The notes beneath the pieces were generated by a model. The model worked only from the letters and a program-made list of their open reading frames with translations, was not told where the DNA came from and ran no database searches. From contig JADFMS010000029.1 in NCBI GenBank assembly GCA_022563775.1, positions 1 to 18,992 of the forward strand: 18,992 nucleotides of DNA, read 5' to 3'. The translations under genes were made by a program, and so were the position numbers. Source of the DNA: Fidelibacterota bacterium (GTDB lineage Bacteria; Marinisomatota; SORT01). Below are positions 12,690 through 18,992 of this stretch, piece after piece (the stretch's first letter is position 1; the number at the start of each line of letters is the position of its first letter).

Positions 12690-13912
12690 TTGAACATCTC
12701 TTTTATTTTTCCAAGCGATTCGACGAATACATCCACTTCAGCTTCCGTGTTATACAGATAAAAGCTGGCTCGACTGGTTGAACTTACGTTTAACCATTTC
12801 ATCAACGGTTGAGCACAATGATGGCCGGCTCTTACCGCAATCCCATCTCCATCAAGCAATTGCGCAACATCATGTGGATGAGCATTACCGATGTTAAATG
12901 AGATAATCCCTGCTCGATTCTTTAAAGGACCATAAACTTCTACATCTCCTAATTTTTCCAATTCACCTAAGGCATATTTTGCCAAACTCGATTCATGATC
13001 ATGAATGGTGTCCATCCCTACCTCTGTCAGATAGTCTATTGCCGCTCCAAAACCTATCGCTTCGATATAGTTCGGCGTTCCCGCTTCAAATTTATGTGGA
13101 GGCTCTTTATAAGATGATTCGTGCAATCCCACTTCCAATATCATCTCTCCGCCCCCGAGAAACGGATCCATCTCCTCCAATAATTCCATTTTAGAATACA
13201 AGATGCCCACGCCCGTTGGTCCAAGCATCTTATGCGCGGAACAGACAAAGAAATCACAGTCAATGTCAGCGAAATCAATTTTGTGGTGTGGAGCAGCTTG
13301 AGCTCCATCCAATAGTACAAGAACATTTTCGGAGTGAGAGATTTTAATTATCTCTTTAACCGGATTTACATTTCCCAAAACGTTCGAAGCATGTGATACT
13401 GCAACCAACTTTGTCCTGTTATCTGAAACGAGCTCTCGCAAGCTCTCTAAATTCAATGAAGCATCCTCGTTCAACTCGATAAACTTCAACTCTACTCCGA
13501 TATTTTTCGCAAGCAGCTGCCAGGGGATCAGATTACTGTGGTGCTCCATTTCCGAAAGGATTATAACGTCTCCCTCTTCCATGAACTTCCTCCCCCATGC
13601 ATGAGCCACAAGATTTATCGACTCGGTTGTTCCTTTAGTGAAAATAATTTCCTCAGGTTGTGACGCGTTAAAAAAGTTTGCGATCTTGACCCTTGCGTTC
13701 TCGTAGCCTTCTGTTGATTTTTCACTAAGCAAGTGAATACCGCGATGAACATTAGCATTATAGTTAAACATATATTCATTCATGAGTTCTATAACAGAGT
13801 TGGGTTTTTGCGTGGTGGCGGCGTTATCGAGATAGACCAGCGGCTTATCATGCACCTTTGTTGAAAGTATGGGAAAATCTTTGCGGATGGTCTCTACGTC
13901 GAAGAAACTCAA
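12686..13912 (-). CDS. sufS: SufS cysteine desulfurase
   Basis: A 408-residue PLP enzyme that takes sulfur from cysteine, leaving alanine and a persulfide. The PLP lysine is Lys228 in SAHKMLGPTG; His124 and the SHASNVLG segment are typical of the fold. The catalytic Cys366 lies in RAGHHCAQP, the sequence typical of SufS. Length and N-terminus (DVETIRKDFPIL) are normal for the family. The start codon is TTG with GAGG eight bases upstream; no ATG fits the family's N-terminus. It begins three bases after the Rieske gene and overlaps sufU by four bases, so sulfur donor and acceptor are translationally coupled. Confidence 0.97.
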   Translation of the reverse strand: MSFFDVETIRKDFPILSTKVHDKPLVYLDNAATTQKPNSVIELMNEYMFNYNANVHRGIHLLSEKSTEGYENARVKIANFFNASQPEEIIFTKGTTESINLVAHAWGRKFMEEGDVIILSEMEHHSNLIPWQLLAKNIGVELKFIELNEDASLNLESLRELVSDNRTKLVAVSHASNVLGNVNPVKEIIKISHSENVLVLLDGAQAAPHHKIDFADIDCDFFVCSAHKMLGPTGVGILYSKMELLEEMDPFLGGGEMILEVGLHESSYKEPPHKFEAGTPNYIEAIGFGAAIDYLTEVGMDTIHDHESSLAKYALGELEKLGDVEVYGPLKNRAGIISFNIGNAHPHDVAQLLDGDGIAVRAGHHCAQPLMKWLNVSSTSRASFYLYNTEAEVDVFVESLGKIKEMFN

Positions 13913-13915
13913 TTA

Positions 13916-14230
13916 TCATTCCTCATCTGCTATCAAATAGATAGTATCATCCTCTATTTCGACCGGGTATGTTTCAACAGGAATTACGGCAGGCATTTGA
14001 ACTGCCGTTCCCGTAGTCACATCAAATTTTGCCCCATGTCTCGGGCATGTAATAATACTTCCCTCAAGTACTCCCTGGTCTAATGGCGCGCCGTCATGAG
14101 TACATACATCGTTAATGGCATAAAATGTACCGTTGACATTACATACGGCTATTCTTTTTTCACCCACTTGAAAAGAACGGGCGTTCCCCGGTTCTATTTC
14201 GCTGGTTCCTCCGATCGATTCACGAGACAT
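13916..14230 (-). CDS. Rieske-type [2Fe-2S] ferredoxin inside the suf operon
   Basis: A 104-residue single-domain Rieske protein. The cluster ligands are plain: Cys43 and His45 (CTHDGAPL) and Cys62 and His65 (CPRHGAKFD). There is no membrane anchor, so it is a soluble ferredoxin of the dioxygenase-component type (BphA3-like). No dioxygenase gene is nearby. Its place between sufD and sufS, starting at the sufD stop (TGAATG) and ending three bases before sufS, suggests a role in Fe-S assembly, for example delivering electrons. That role is an inference. AGGAG lies five bases before the ATG. Confidence 0.93.
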   Translation of the reverse strand: MSRESIGGTSEIEPGNARSFQVGEKRIAVCNVNGTFYAINDVCTHDGAPLDQGVLEGSIITCPRHGAKFDVTTGTAVQMPAVIPVETYPVEIEDDTIYLIADEE

Positions 14231-15583
14231 TCAAGCTCCTAATTTTTTATCAATGAATTGATAAATATGCTCTCTGAGAATCTCAGAATCAATAGATTTC
14301 AATACGGGTGCGAAAAAACCGTTTATGATTAATTTTTCTGCAGCTGATTTCGTCAGACCACGGCTCATCAAATAGAAAATTTCATCTTTATCAAGATTCC
14401 CCACCGTTGCTCCATGGCTTGCTTTAACATCATTTGCATTTATTTCTAACGTGGGAACGGAGTCTGCTCTTGCATCGTCGCTTAGCAGAATATTATTGTT
14501 GGTAAGATACGAATCCGTTTGCTGCGCTTCTTCTGATATCTTTATCAAACCTCTGAACACAGAGCGGGACTTCCCTGTTAGAACACCTTTGTAAAGGAGG
14601 TCTGCTGTTGTATTAGGAGCCTCATGGCTTAGAAGTCCCCAGAAATCATGATGCTGCTTATCACTGGCAAGAAAGAAACCTCTCGTATTCGTTGATGCCC
14701 CCTGCCCTATTAGTCTTGTCTCAAAAGAGCTCCGTGTGACTTTCCCGCCGAGCGTACCGACCATCCAATTCATCGAAGCGTCTCTCTCGACTACCGCTTT
14801 CCGTGTGGAAATATCCACGACATTGTTTCCCCAATTCTGAAACGTCATATAATTGAGTGAAGCGCCGTCTTTTACCACAACTTCAGCGACGGAAGAGTTC
14901 AACGAATCTGTGGAATAATCATCAGACCTGCATTGCTCTATATATGTCACGTGAGCGCCTGCCTCAAGCACTATCAGAGAGTGATGAAATAAAGCTTTGC
15001 CGCCGTCTGTCATTAGTATATATGACTTGAACGGCATTTTAATCTCTATGCCTTTCGGAACATAAAGGAATATACCACCGTTCCACAGCGCCGCATTTAG
15101 TGAACTGAATTTACCCTCGCCTACCGGAACAACTTTTTCCATAAAGTGTTTCTGCACCAATTCGGGGTGATTCCGTACCGCATCCGCCATGCTGCAAAAT
15201 ATCACTCCCTTTTCTGTCAACTCTTCGTCCACGTCAGTGAAAGTGACTTGTGAGTCATGCTGAATAAGCAATCCCGGTTTGCACATTCCACCGTTCTCTT
15301 CAAGGTGAATAGCTTCGTCCGAAATCAATTTTATTGCCTCATCGGGAAATGATTCAAATTTTTCTACAGCAGAAAATTTTGACTTTTCAAGTGTTTTCAC
15401 ATTCTTGATATTCAGAGTTGATAAATCAGTATATTTCCACATCTCATCGCGTTGAGTAGGCATCGGTAGGTTTTCGTAAGCTTCCCATGCCGTATTGCGT
15501 TTTTCTTTGATCCAATCCGGGCTTTCAGAGTCGCTTGAAATGCGTTCTACATCTTCCCATCCGAACCCTAACAGTTCTGTCAT
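14231..15583 (-). CDS. sufD: SufD scaffold subunit
   Basis: A 450-residue paralog of SufB that forms the SufBC2D complex on which Fe-S clusters are built. The N-terminal helical region carries PTQRDEMWKYTDL, common in SufD. The beta-helix core includes NAALWNGGIFLYVPKGI and the C-terminal part SRSVFRGLIKI. His390 in ASHGATVG matches the conserved SufD His (His360 in E. coli) at the cluster-forming interface with SufB. AAAGGAA precedes the ATG at a normal distance. It lies 39 bases downstream of sufB and abuts the Rieske gene. Confidence 0.96.
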   Translation of the reverse strand: MTELLGFGWEDVERISSDSESPDWIKEKRNTAWEAYENLPMPTQRDEMWKYTDLSTLNIKNVKTLEKSKFSAVEKFESFPDEAIKLISDEAIHLEENGGMCKPGLLIQHDSQVTFTDVDEELTEKGVIFCSMADAVRNHPELVQKHFMEKVVPVGEGKFSSLNAALWNGGIFLYVPKGIEIKMPFKSYILMTDGGKALFHHSLIVLEAGAHVTYIEQCRSDDYSTDSLNSSVAEVVVKDGASLNYMTFQNWGNNVVDISTRKAVVERDASMNWMVGTLGGKVTRSSFETRLIGQGASTNTRGFFLASDKQHHDFWGLLSHEAPNTTADLLYKGVLTGKSRSVFRGLIKISEEAQQTDSYLTNNNILLSDDARADSVPTLEINANDVKASHGATVGNLDKDEIFYLMSRGLTKSAAEKLIINGFFAPVLKSIDSEILREHIYQFIDKKLGA

Positions 15584-15622
15584 CTACACTATTCCTTTAA
15601 ATCTTCTATATAATTATAGTTG

Positions 15623-17026
15623 TTATCCTACCGAACCTTCCATCTGAAGTTCAATCAGTCTATTCATCTCGACCGCATATTCCAACGGCAGTAATTTTGT
15701 AAATGGCTCTATAAAACCATTTATGATCATATTCCGCGCTTCGTCTTCAGGAATGCCTCTCTGCTGAAGATAGAATATCTGCTCATCGGAGAGTTTAGAA
15801 ACTGTCGCTTCATGCTCTATCGCAGCGGTGGGATCTTCGATCTCGATATACGGATAAGTGTCGGTTGCGGACGCTTCGTCAAGCAACAATGCATCGCAGT
15901 TGACGTTGCTTTTGCATCCCTCCATACCCTCATGTATCTTCACGAGTCCACGATATGTTGACCTGCCCTTTCCCTTACTGATAGATTTAGAAATAATCTT
16001 CGATGTAGTATAGGGCGCCAAATGCACAACCTTCGAACCCACATCCTGATGCTGACCGGTGTTGGCAAATGCGATGGAAATTACATCCGCCTTGGCGCCG
16101 CGTTCCATCAGAAAAACCGATGGATATTTCATCGTTACCTTACTGCCAAGATTAGCGTCTATCCATTCCATTGTTGCGTTCTCATATGCTTGAGCTCGTT
16201 TTGTGACGAGATTATAAACATTGCCGGACCAGTTTTGGAGTGTAGTATATCTTACGCGTGAATCCTTCTTGCATATGATCTCCACTACCGCCGAATGCAG
16301 TGAATTAGTTGTATACGTAGGAGCCGTGCAACCTTCAATATATTGCACGTTAGAGCCTTCATCCGCAATTATCATCGTGCGTTCAAACTGACCCATATTC
16401 TGAGTATTGATGCGGAAATACGCCTGCAACGGTAAGCCGACTTTAACACCCTTCGGAATATAGAGGAAACTTCCTCCGCTCCAAACTGCTGTGTTAAGAG
16501 CAGCAAGCTTGTTATCCGCGGCGGGAACCACCGAACCAAAATATTTCTTTACGAGCTTTTCGTGTTCCCTTAGAGCGGTGTCCGTATCTACGAATATAAC
16601 GCCTTGCTTCTCCCACTCACCCTGAAGCGCTCCATATACTGATTCGCTGTCATATTGGGCTTCCGCTCCCGCAAGGAACTTCCGTTCCGATTCAGGTATG
16701 CCGAGTTTTTCGAACGTCTCTTTGATTTCAGCAGGCACATCATCCCAATCTGTCATCTTCTTGTCCGACGCGCGAACGAAATAGATAATATCGTCGAAGT
16801 CAATTTCTGAAAGGTCTGCTCCCCATTCAGGCATCGGTTTTTCCAAGAATATTTCATATGCTTTCAGTCGGAGATCCGTCATCCAGCCGGGCTCGCTCTT
16901 TATATTGGATATATCTTCAACGGTTTTCCGGCTCAACCCTTTATCAAATATTATCTCCGGTTTGACATCGTCTGAAAAGCCGTATTTATATTCTTCTGTA
17001 CCTATATCTGTTGTTGGTAATGACAT
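15623..17026 (-). CDS. sufB: SufB scaffold subunit
   Basis: A 467-residue SufB, the main Fe-S scaffold subunit. The family core is complete: [44 protein letters not shown] and [13 protein letters not shown]. Cys377 in NCDALLLDE and Glu406 in [10 protein letters not shown] are 29 residues apart, the same spacing as the essential Cys405 and Glu434 of E. coli SufB. The start overlaps the sufC stop by one base (TAATG), which couples their translation. Nothing in it looks unusual. Confidence 0.97.
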   Translation of the reverse strand: MSLPTTDIGTEEYKYGFSDDVKPEIIFDKGLSRKTVEDISNIKSEPGWMTDLRLKAYEIFLEKPMPEWGADLSEIDFDDIIYFVRASDKKMTDWDDVPAEIKETFEKLGIPESERKFLAGAEAQYDSESVYGALQGEWEKQGVIFVDTDTALREHEKLVKKYFGSVVPAADNKLAALNTAVWSGGSFLYIPKGVKVGLPLQAYFRINTQNMGQFERTMIIADEGSNVQYIEGCTAPTYTTNSLHSAVVEIICKKDSRVRYTTLQNWSGNVYNLVTKRAQAYENATMEWIDANLGSKVTMKYPSVFLMERGAKADVISIAFANTGQHQDVGSKVVHLAPYTTSKIISKSISKGKGRSTYRGLVKIHEGMEGCKSNVNCDALLLDEASATDTYPYIEIEDPTAAIEHEATVSKLSDEQIFYLQQRGIPEDEARNMIINGFIEPFTKLLPLEYAVEMNRLIELQMEGSVG

Positions 17027-17802
17027 TAGTCACTGTCCTTTCCCGATTCGCCGTACTTTTCTTTAAGCCAATCGTAACCTTTTTCTTCTAATTTCTCGGC
17101 GAGTTCACCTCCGCCGGTTTCAACTATTCTTCCTTCTATCATAACATGAACAAAATCAGGTTTGATGTAACGCAATATCCTCTGATAGTGCGTGATGACC
17201 AAAACGGACGAGTCTTCAGGGAGGAGTTCGTTGACCCCTTTTGCGACAATTTGAAGCGCGTCGATATCGAGACCTGAATCAGTCTCGTCAAGTACCGCCA
17301 ACTTCGGCTGAAGAACAGCCATCTGTAGGATTTCGTTACGCTTCTTCTCACCGCCCGAAAATCCTTCATTAAGATATCTGCCAGAGAATGATTCGTCTAT
17401 TTTCAAGAAGTCCATCTTCTCCTTGAGCAGATTTCGGAACTCCCAAATGCTCAGTTCTTCCTTTTTGATCGTGTTATATGCCACCCGTAAAAAATTATCA
17501 ACGGTCACTCCCGGAACTTCCGAAGGGTATTGAAACGCAAGAAACAATCCCTTCCTCGCCCGCTCATCAGGAGACATTTCAAGAACATTCTCTCCCTCCA
17601 TGGTCACGGAACCGCTCGTTACTTCGTAACTGCTTTTTCCCGCTAATGCGTATGCCAATGTGCTCTTGCCGGTACCGTTAGGTCCCATTATCGCATGAAC
17701 CTCACCCGGACCCATTTTCAGATCGACTCCTTTGAGGATCTCTTTGTCACCAATTTTTACTTTAAGGTCCTCTACTGTCAAGAGACCGTTTTTTTCTGTC
17801 AT
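17026..17802 (-). CDS. sufC: SufC ATPase of the Fe-S scaffold
   Basis: A 258-residue cytoplasmic ABC-type ATPase that drives shape changes in SufBCD. Walker [10 protein letters not shown] is at 40-48, the Q-loop at Gln91, the signature FSGGEKKR at 148-155, and Walker B LAVLDE at 168-173 followed by TDSGLD, a SufC hallmark. It has no membrane partner, consistent with SufC. AAAGGAA lies upstream of the ATG but with a long spacer (about 12 bases). It starts 34 bases after the DUF309 gene and overlaps sufB. Confidence 0.97.
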   Translation of the reverse strand: MTEKNGLLTVEDLKVKIGDKEILKGVDLKMGPGEVHAIMGPNGTGKSTLAYALAGKSSYEVTSGSVTMEGENVLEMSPDERARKGLFLAFQYPSEVPGVTVDNFLRVAYNTIKKEELSIWEFRNLLKEKMDFLKIDESFSGRYLNEGFSGGEKKRNEILQMAVLQPKLAVLDETDSGLDIDALQIVAKGVNELLPEDSSVLVITHYQRILRYIKPDFVHVMIEGRIVETGGGELAEKLEEKGYDWLKEKYGESGKDSD

Positions 17803-17836
17803 ATTATTGCTTTGTTCCTTTCTTATTCCGCAGAGT

Positions 17837-18244
17837 TTATGTTAGTCCTAAAATCTTTTCCGCATTATAATCAAATTTCGGAAATGTTCCAAAGTTTTTG
17901 TCAGAATCGGGGTTGTCAAGAAGAAACCGTACATTTTTCAGCCACTCTTTAAGAGATAAAAGCATCTCAGGGAGGTTAATACCCACCTCGACTGCAGCGT
18001 AATCCGATAGTTTCCGATTAGCCTTTTCGAGCTGACGATACGCACCAACGTAATTTGAATCTCTAAGATGATAGAAACCGACCGCTACATGTATCAAACC
18101 CTGCAGGAATCGCCTCAAATCTCCCCCTTTATCCATCCAGATATCTTCTATAGTTTCGTGGCAGGCAAAGTATTTGCCGCTGTTGTGCTCTTCAAGTCCT
18201 TTTATCAGTTCCCGACGCTCATTTTCTGTCAAAATTTCTAACAA
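17837..18244 (-). CDS. DUF309-family protein, first gene of the suf operon
   Basis: A 135-residue, mostly helical protein. The conserved DUF309 stretch NSGKYFACHETIEDIW (about 21-36) with His29, Glu30, Glu33 and Trp36 is clear, as is the later FLQGLIHVAVGFYHL. The His/Glu pattern could bind a metal, but no function is established for the family. The start is TTG at 18244 with only a weak A-rich ribosome site; a second TTG lies four codons in. It lies between the suf promoter/operator (18283-18337) and sufC (34-base gap), so it should be co-transcribed with the Fe-S assembly genes. Confidence 0.82.
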   Translation of the reverse strand: MLEILTENERRELIKGLEEHNSGKYFACHETIEDIWMDKGGDLRRFLQGLIHVAVGFYHLRDSNYVGAYRQLEKANRKLSDYAAVEVGINLPEMLLSLKEWLKNVRFLLDNPDSDKNFGTFPKFDYNAEKILGLT

Positions 18245-18282
18245 TTTATTTCTTTTAAGTCAGTATTATTACATAACTTATC

Positions 18283-18309
18283 TAATTACGACAACTTTTG
18301 TCCTAATTA
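18283..18309. promoter_or_regulatory. 27-bp palindromic operator of the suf operon
   Basis: TAATTACGACAA and TTGTCCTAATTA are 12-base arms around CTT; they are complementary at 11 of 12 positions. The site runs from the last base of the -10 box across the predicted transcription start (about 18302), a classic repressor position. By analogy with other suf/isc operons the regulator would be an Rrf2-family (IscR-like) or SufR-like Fe-S protein, but the sequence does not match a site I know, and no such regulator is in the window. Confidence 0.65.
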
Positions 18310-18337
18310 ATATACTTTGCCTGTGTCTAATTGGCAA
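18309..18337 (-). promoter_or_regulatory. Sigma-70 promoter of the suf operon
   Basis: On the minus strand TTGCCA (18337-18332), a 17-base spacer and TATATT (18314-18309). Each box matches five of six consensus bases. The predicted start is near 18302, leaving a leader of about 57 bases before the DUF309 TTG at 18244. The palindromic operator overlaps the start site. Confidence 0.7.
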
Positions 18338-18464
18338 GAGAAATAACTGATAATATTATTTAGCGAGTTCTATGGCGTTAGTCCCGCACTCAAATATACT
18401 TCTCTTCTTCCAAAAGAGGGGATTCGAAAAATTCCCTTCTATTAACCAGTCCGATTTTGGTTTG

Positions 18465-18540
18465 GCCTGTCCGACTCTTGCCAGGCGGGCGGGGAGGGAA
18501 CTCACTCTGTCATTGCCCGCCAGACATAAGTCGGGCTGGC
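18465..18540. repeat. Imperfect long inverted repeat
   Basis: The 26-base arms 18465-18490 and 18515-18540 are complementary at 20 of 26 positions, with a perfect core GGCGGGC/GCCCGCC and a 24-base loop. The arms are much more GC-rich than the flanking DNA. Confidence 0.6.
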
Positions 18541-18621
18541 GAATCCTGATTTATCAGGTCGTGGCAGCCGAAGACAGGCGTAAGCCAATCTCAAAATTAA
18601 ATTTAGAACGGATAGCTCCTG

Positions 18622-18836
18622 ACACACCCCGTCTATGATAATCTTCGATTATCAAATCCTCCGTAGGAGTTCCTTTGAAACATCAACTGTGTTGATGCTG
18701 CGTTGACACAGTCAATGCACTCCAAAAGGAAACGAATTGCAAGCATTAATAAGCACCACGAGTTGTGTATTGTTATAAAGAAGGAAACTGAACAATTCCC
18801 CTCTAAAAAGAGGGGTGCCCGTAGGGCGGGGTGTGT
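18622..18836. repeat. Possible MITE-like element bounded by 10-bp inverted repeats
   Basis: ACACACCCCG (18622-18631) and CGGGGTGTGT (18827-18836) are perfect inverted copies 195 bases apart. Between them lie several hairpins and no coding frame. No target-site duplication is visible at the ends, so a mobile origin is only a guess. Confidence 0.3.
18670..18731. repeat. Three-way-junction structure with paired hairpins
   Basis: TTCCTTT (18670-18676) pairs with AAAGGAA (18725-18731) and encloses two hairpins: CATCAAC-TGT-GTTGATG (18681-18697) and GCGTTGAC-ACA-GTCAATGC (18700-18718, one G-T wobble). The second hairpin is nearly an inverted copy of the first. Confidence 0.5.
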
Positions 18837-18838
18837 AA
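18798..18838. repeat. Dispersed palindromic intergenic repeat, copy 2
   Basis: Hairpin CCCCTCT-AAAA-AGAGGGG (18798-18815), then hairpin GCCC-GTA-GGGC (18817-18827), then GGGGTGTGT. The order of elements is the same as at 7880-7920. There is no T-run after the first hairpin, so it is not a normal terminator. Confidence 0.5.
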
Positions 18839-18992
18839 AGACTTATAGACGCGGTCAGAGCAAGCGACAGTCCCACCAACGGCGGTGGCCCTAACCCGCA
18901 CTAATTCTAACTGGATTAGCAGTCACTTCTTTCTATTTCTCGGTAAAATAAGCTTTATCAGCCTAACGCGAAGACTTATAAATTTTAATAGC

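Larger units (their letters stand above)
18361..18992. other. Gene-free, hairpin-rich intergenic region
   Basis: No coding frame here resembles a protein, and short open frames run across palindromes. The region holds a long imperfect inverted repeat (18465-18540) and hairpins at 18545-18558, 18636-18654, 18659-18669, 18681-18697, 18700-18718, 18798-18815, 18817-18827 and 18873-18888. GC-rich patches stand out from the AT-rich surroundings. It lies upstream of the suf operon and is probably a cluster of dispersed palindromic repeats; the right end may lead into the control region of a gene outside the window. Confidence 0.55.

Noticed and set aside
18372..18894. Open frames 18372-18638 and 18703-18894 on the plus strand
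   Set aside because: Their translations run through hairpins and GC-rich repeats, show no protein-like pattern and lack ribosome sites.
18838..18980. Direct repeat AAGACTTATA at 18838-18847 and 18971-18980 as a target-site duplication
   Set aside because: The enclosed ~120 bases show no terminal inverted repeats or transposase, so chance is as likely.
18361..18992. tRNA, rRNA or CRISPR in the hairpin-rich region
   Set aside because: No tRNA acceptor/T-loop signature, no rRNA motif, and no regularly spaced direct repeats.

Overview
The window is AT-rich bacterial DNA and densely coded. All genes lie on the minus strand except one sigma/anti-sigma pair. The mix of genes fits an uncultured Gram-negative bacterium of the FCB type (Marinimicrobia, Calditrichota or Ignavibacteria-like): a SufCBD-Rieske-SufS-SufU cluster, a HemX-like protein, a membrane CCG-domain Fe-S oxidoreductase, a long class II aldolase, ECF and sigma-54 regulation, and mixed ATG/TTG starts. 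This taxonomic guess is low confidence.

Layout. 1-1667: the N-terminal 555 codons of Lon protease, running off the left edge; it has no stop in the window. 1668-1870: its control region, with a near-consensus sigma-54 promoter, a possible sigma-70 promoter and two palindromes. 1871-2983: an orphan substrate-binding lipoprotein. 3109-3447: a small membrane protein, divergent from an ECF sigma factor (3591-4193) that overlaps its zinc-finger anti-sigma factor (4193-4786). The two divergent promoters share the same bipartite motif with the same spacing. 4818-7487: a two-gene unit of a HemX-like membrane protein and a sigma-54 activator. 7488-7952: a gene-free stretch. 7953-9929: an ETF:quinone-oxidoreductase-like Fe-S protein. 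10026-12119: aldolase, ArsC/Spx-like protein and 7Fe ferredoxin. 12264-18244: the Suf Fe-S assembly operon, headed by a DUF309 gene and preceded by a sigma-70 promoter overlapping a 27-bp palindromic operator. 18361-18992: a gene-free region packed with hairpins.

Main discovery. The 610-residue sigma-54 activator at 4818-6650 does not have an ordinary receiver or PAS sensor. By eye, its first ~290 residues align along their whole length with the catalytic and NADPH domains of glutamyl-tRNA reductase (HemA), the first committed enzyme of C5 heme synthesis. The catalytic Cys and His and the Rossmann glycine motif are replaced, and an AAA+ domain plus a Fis helix-turn-helix take the place of the HemA dimerisation domain. 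It sits directly behind a HemX-like gene, where hemA itself often lies. This looks like a dead tetrapyrrole enzyme turned into a sensor for sigma-54 transcription. In the same window lon, whose product degrades HemA in enteric bacteria, carries a sigma-54 promoter.
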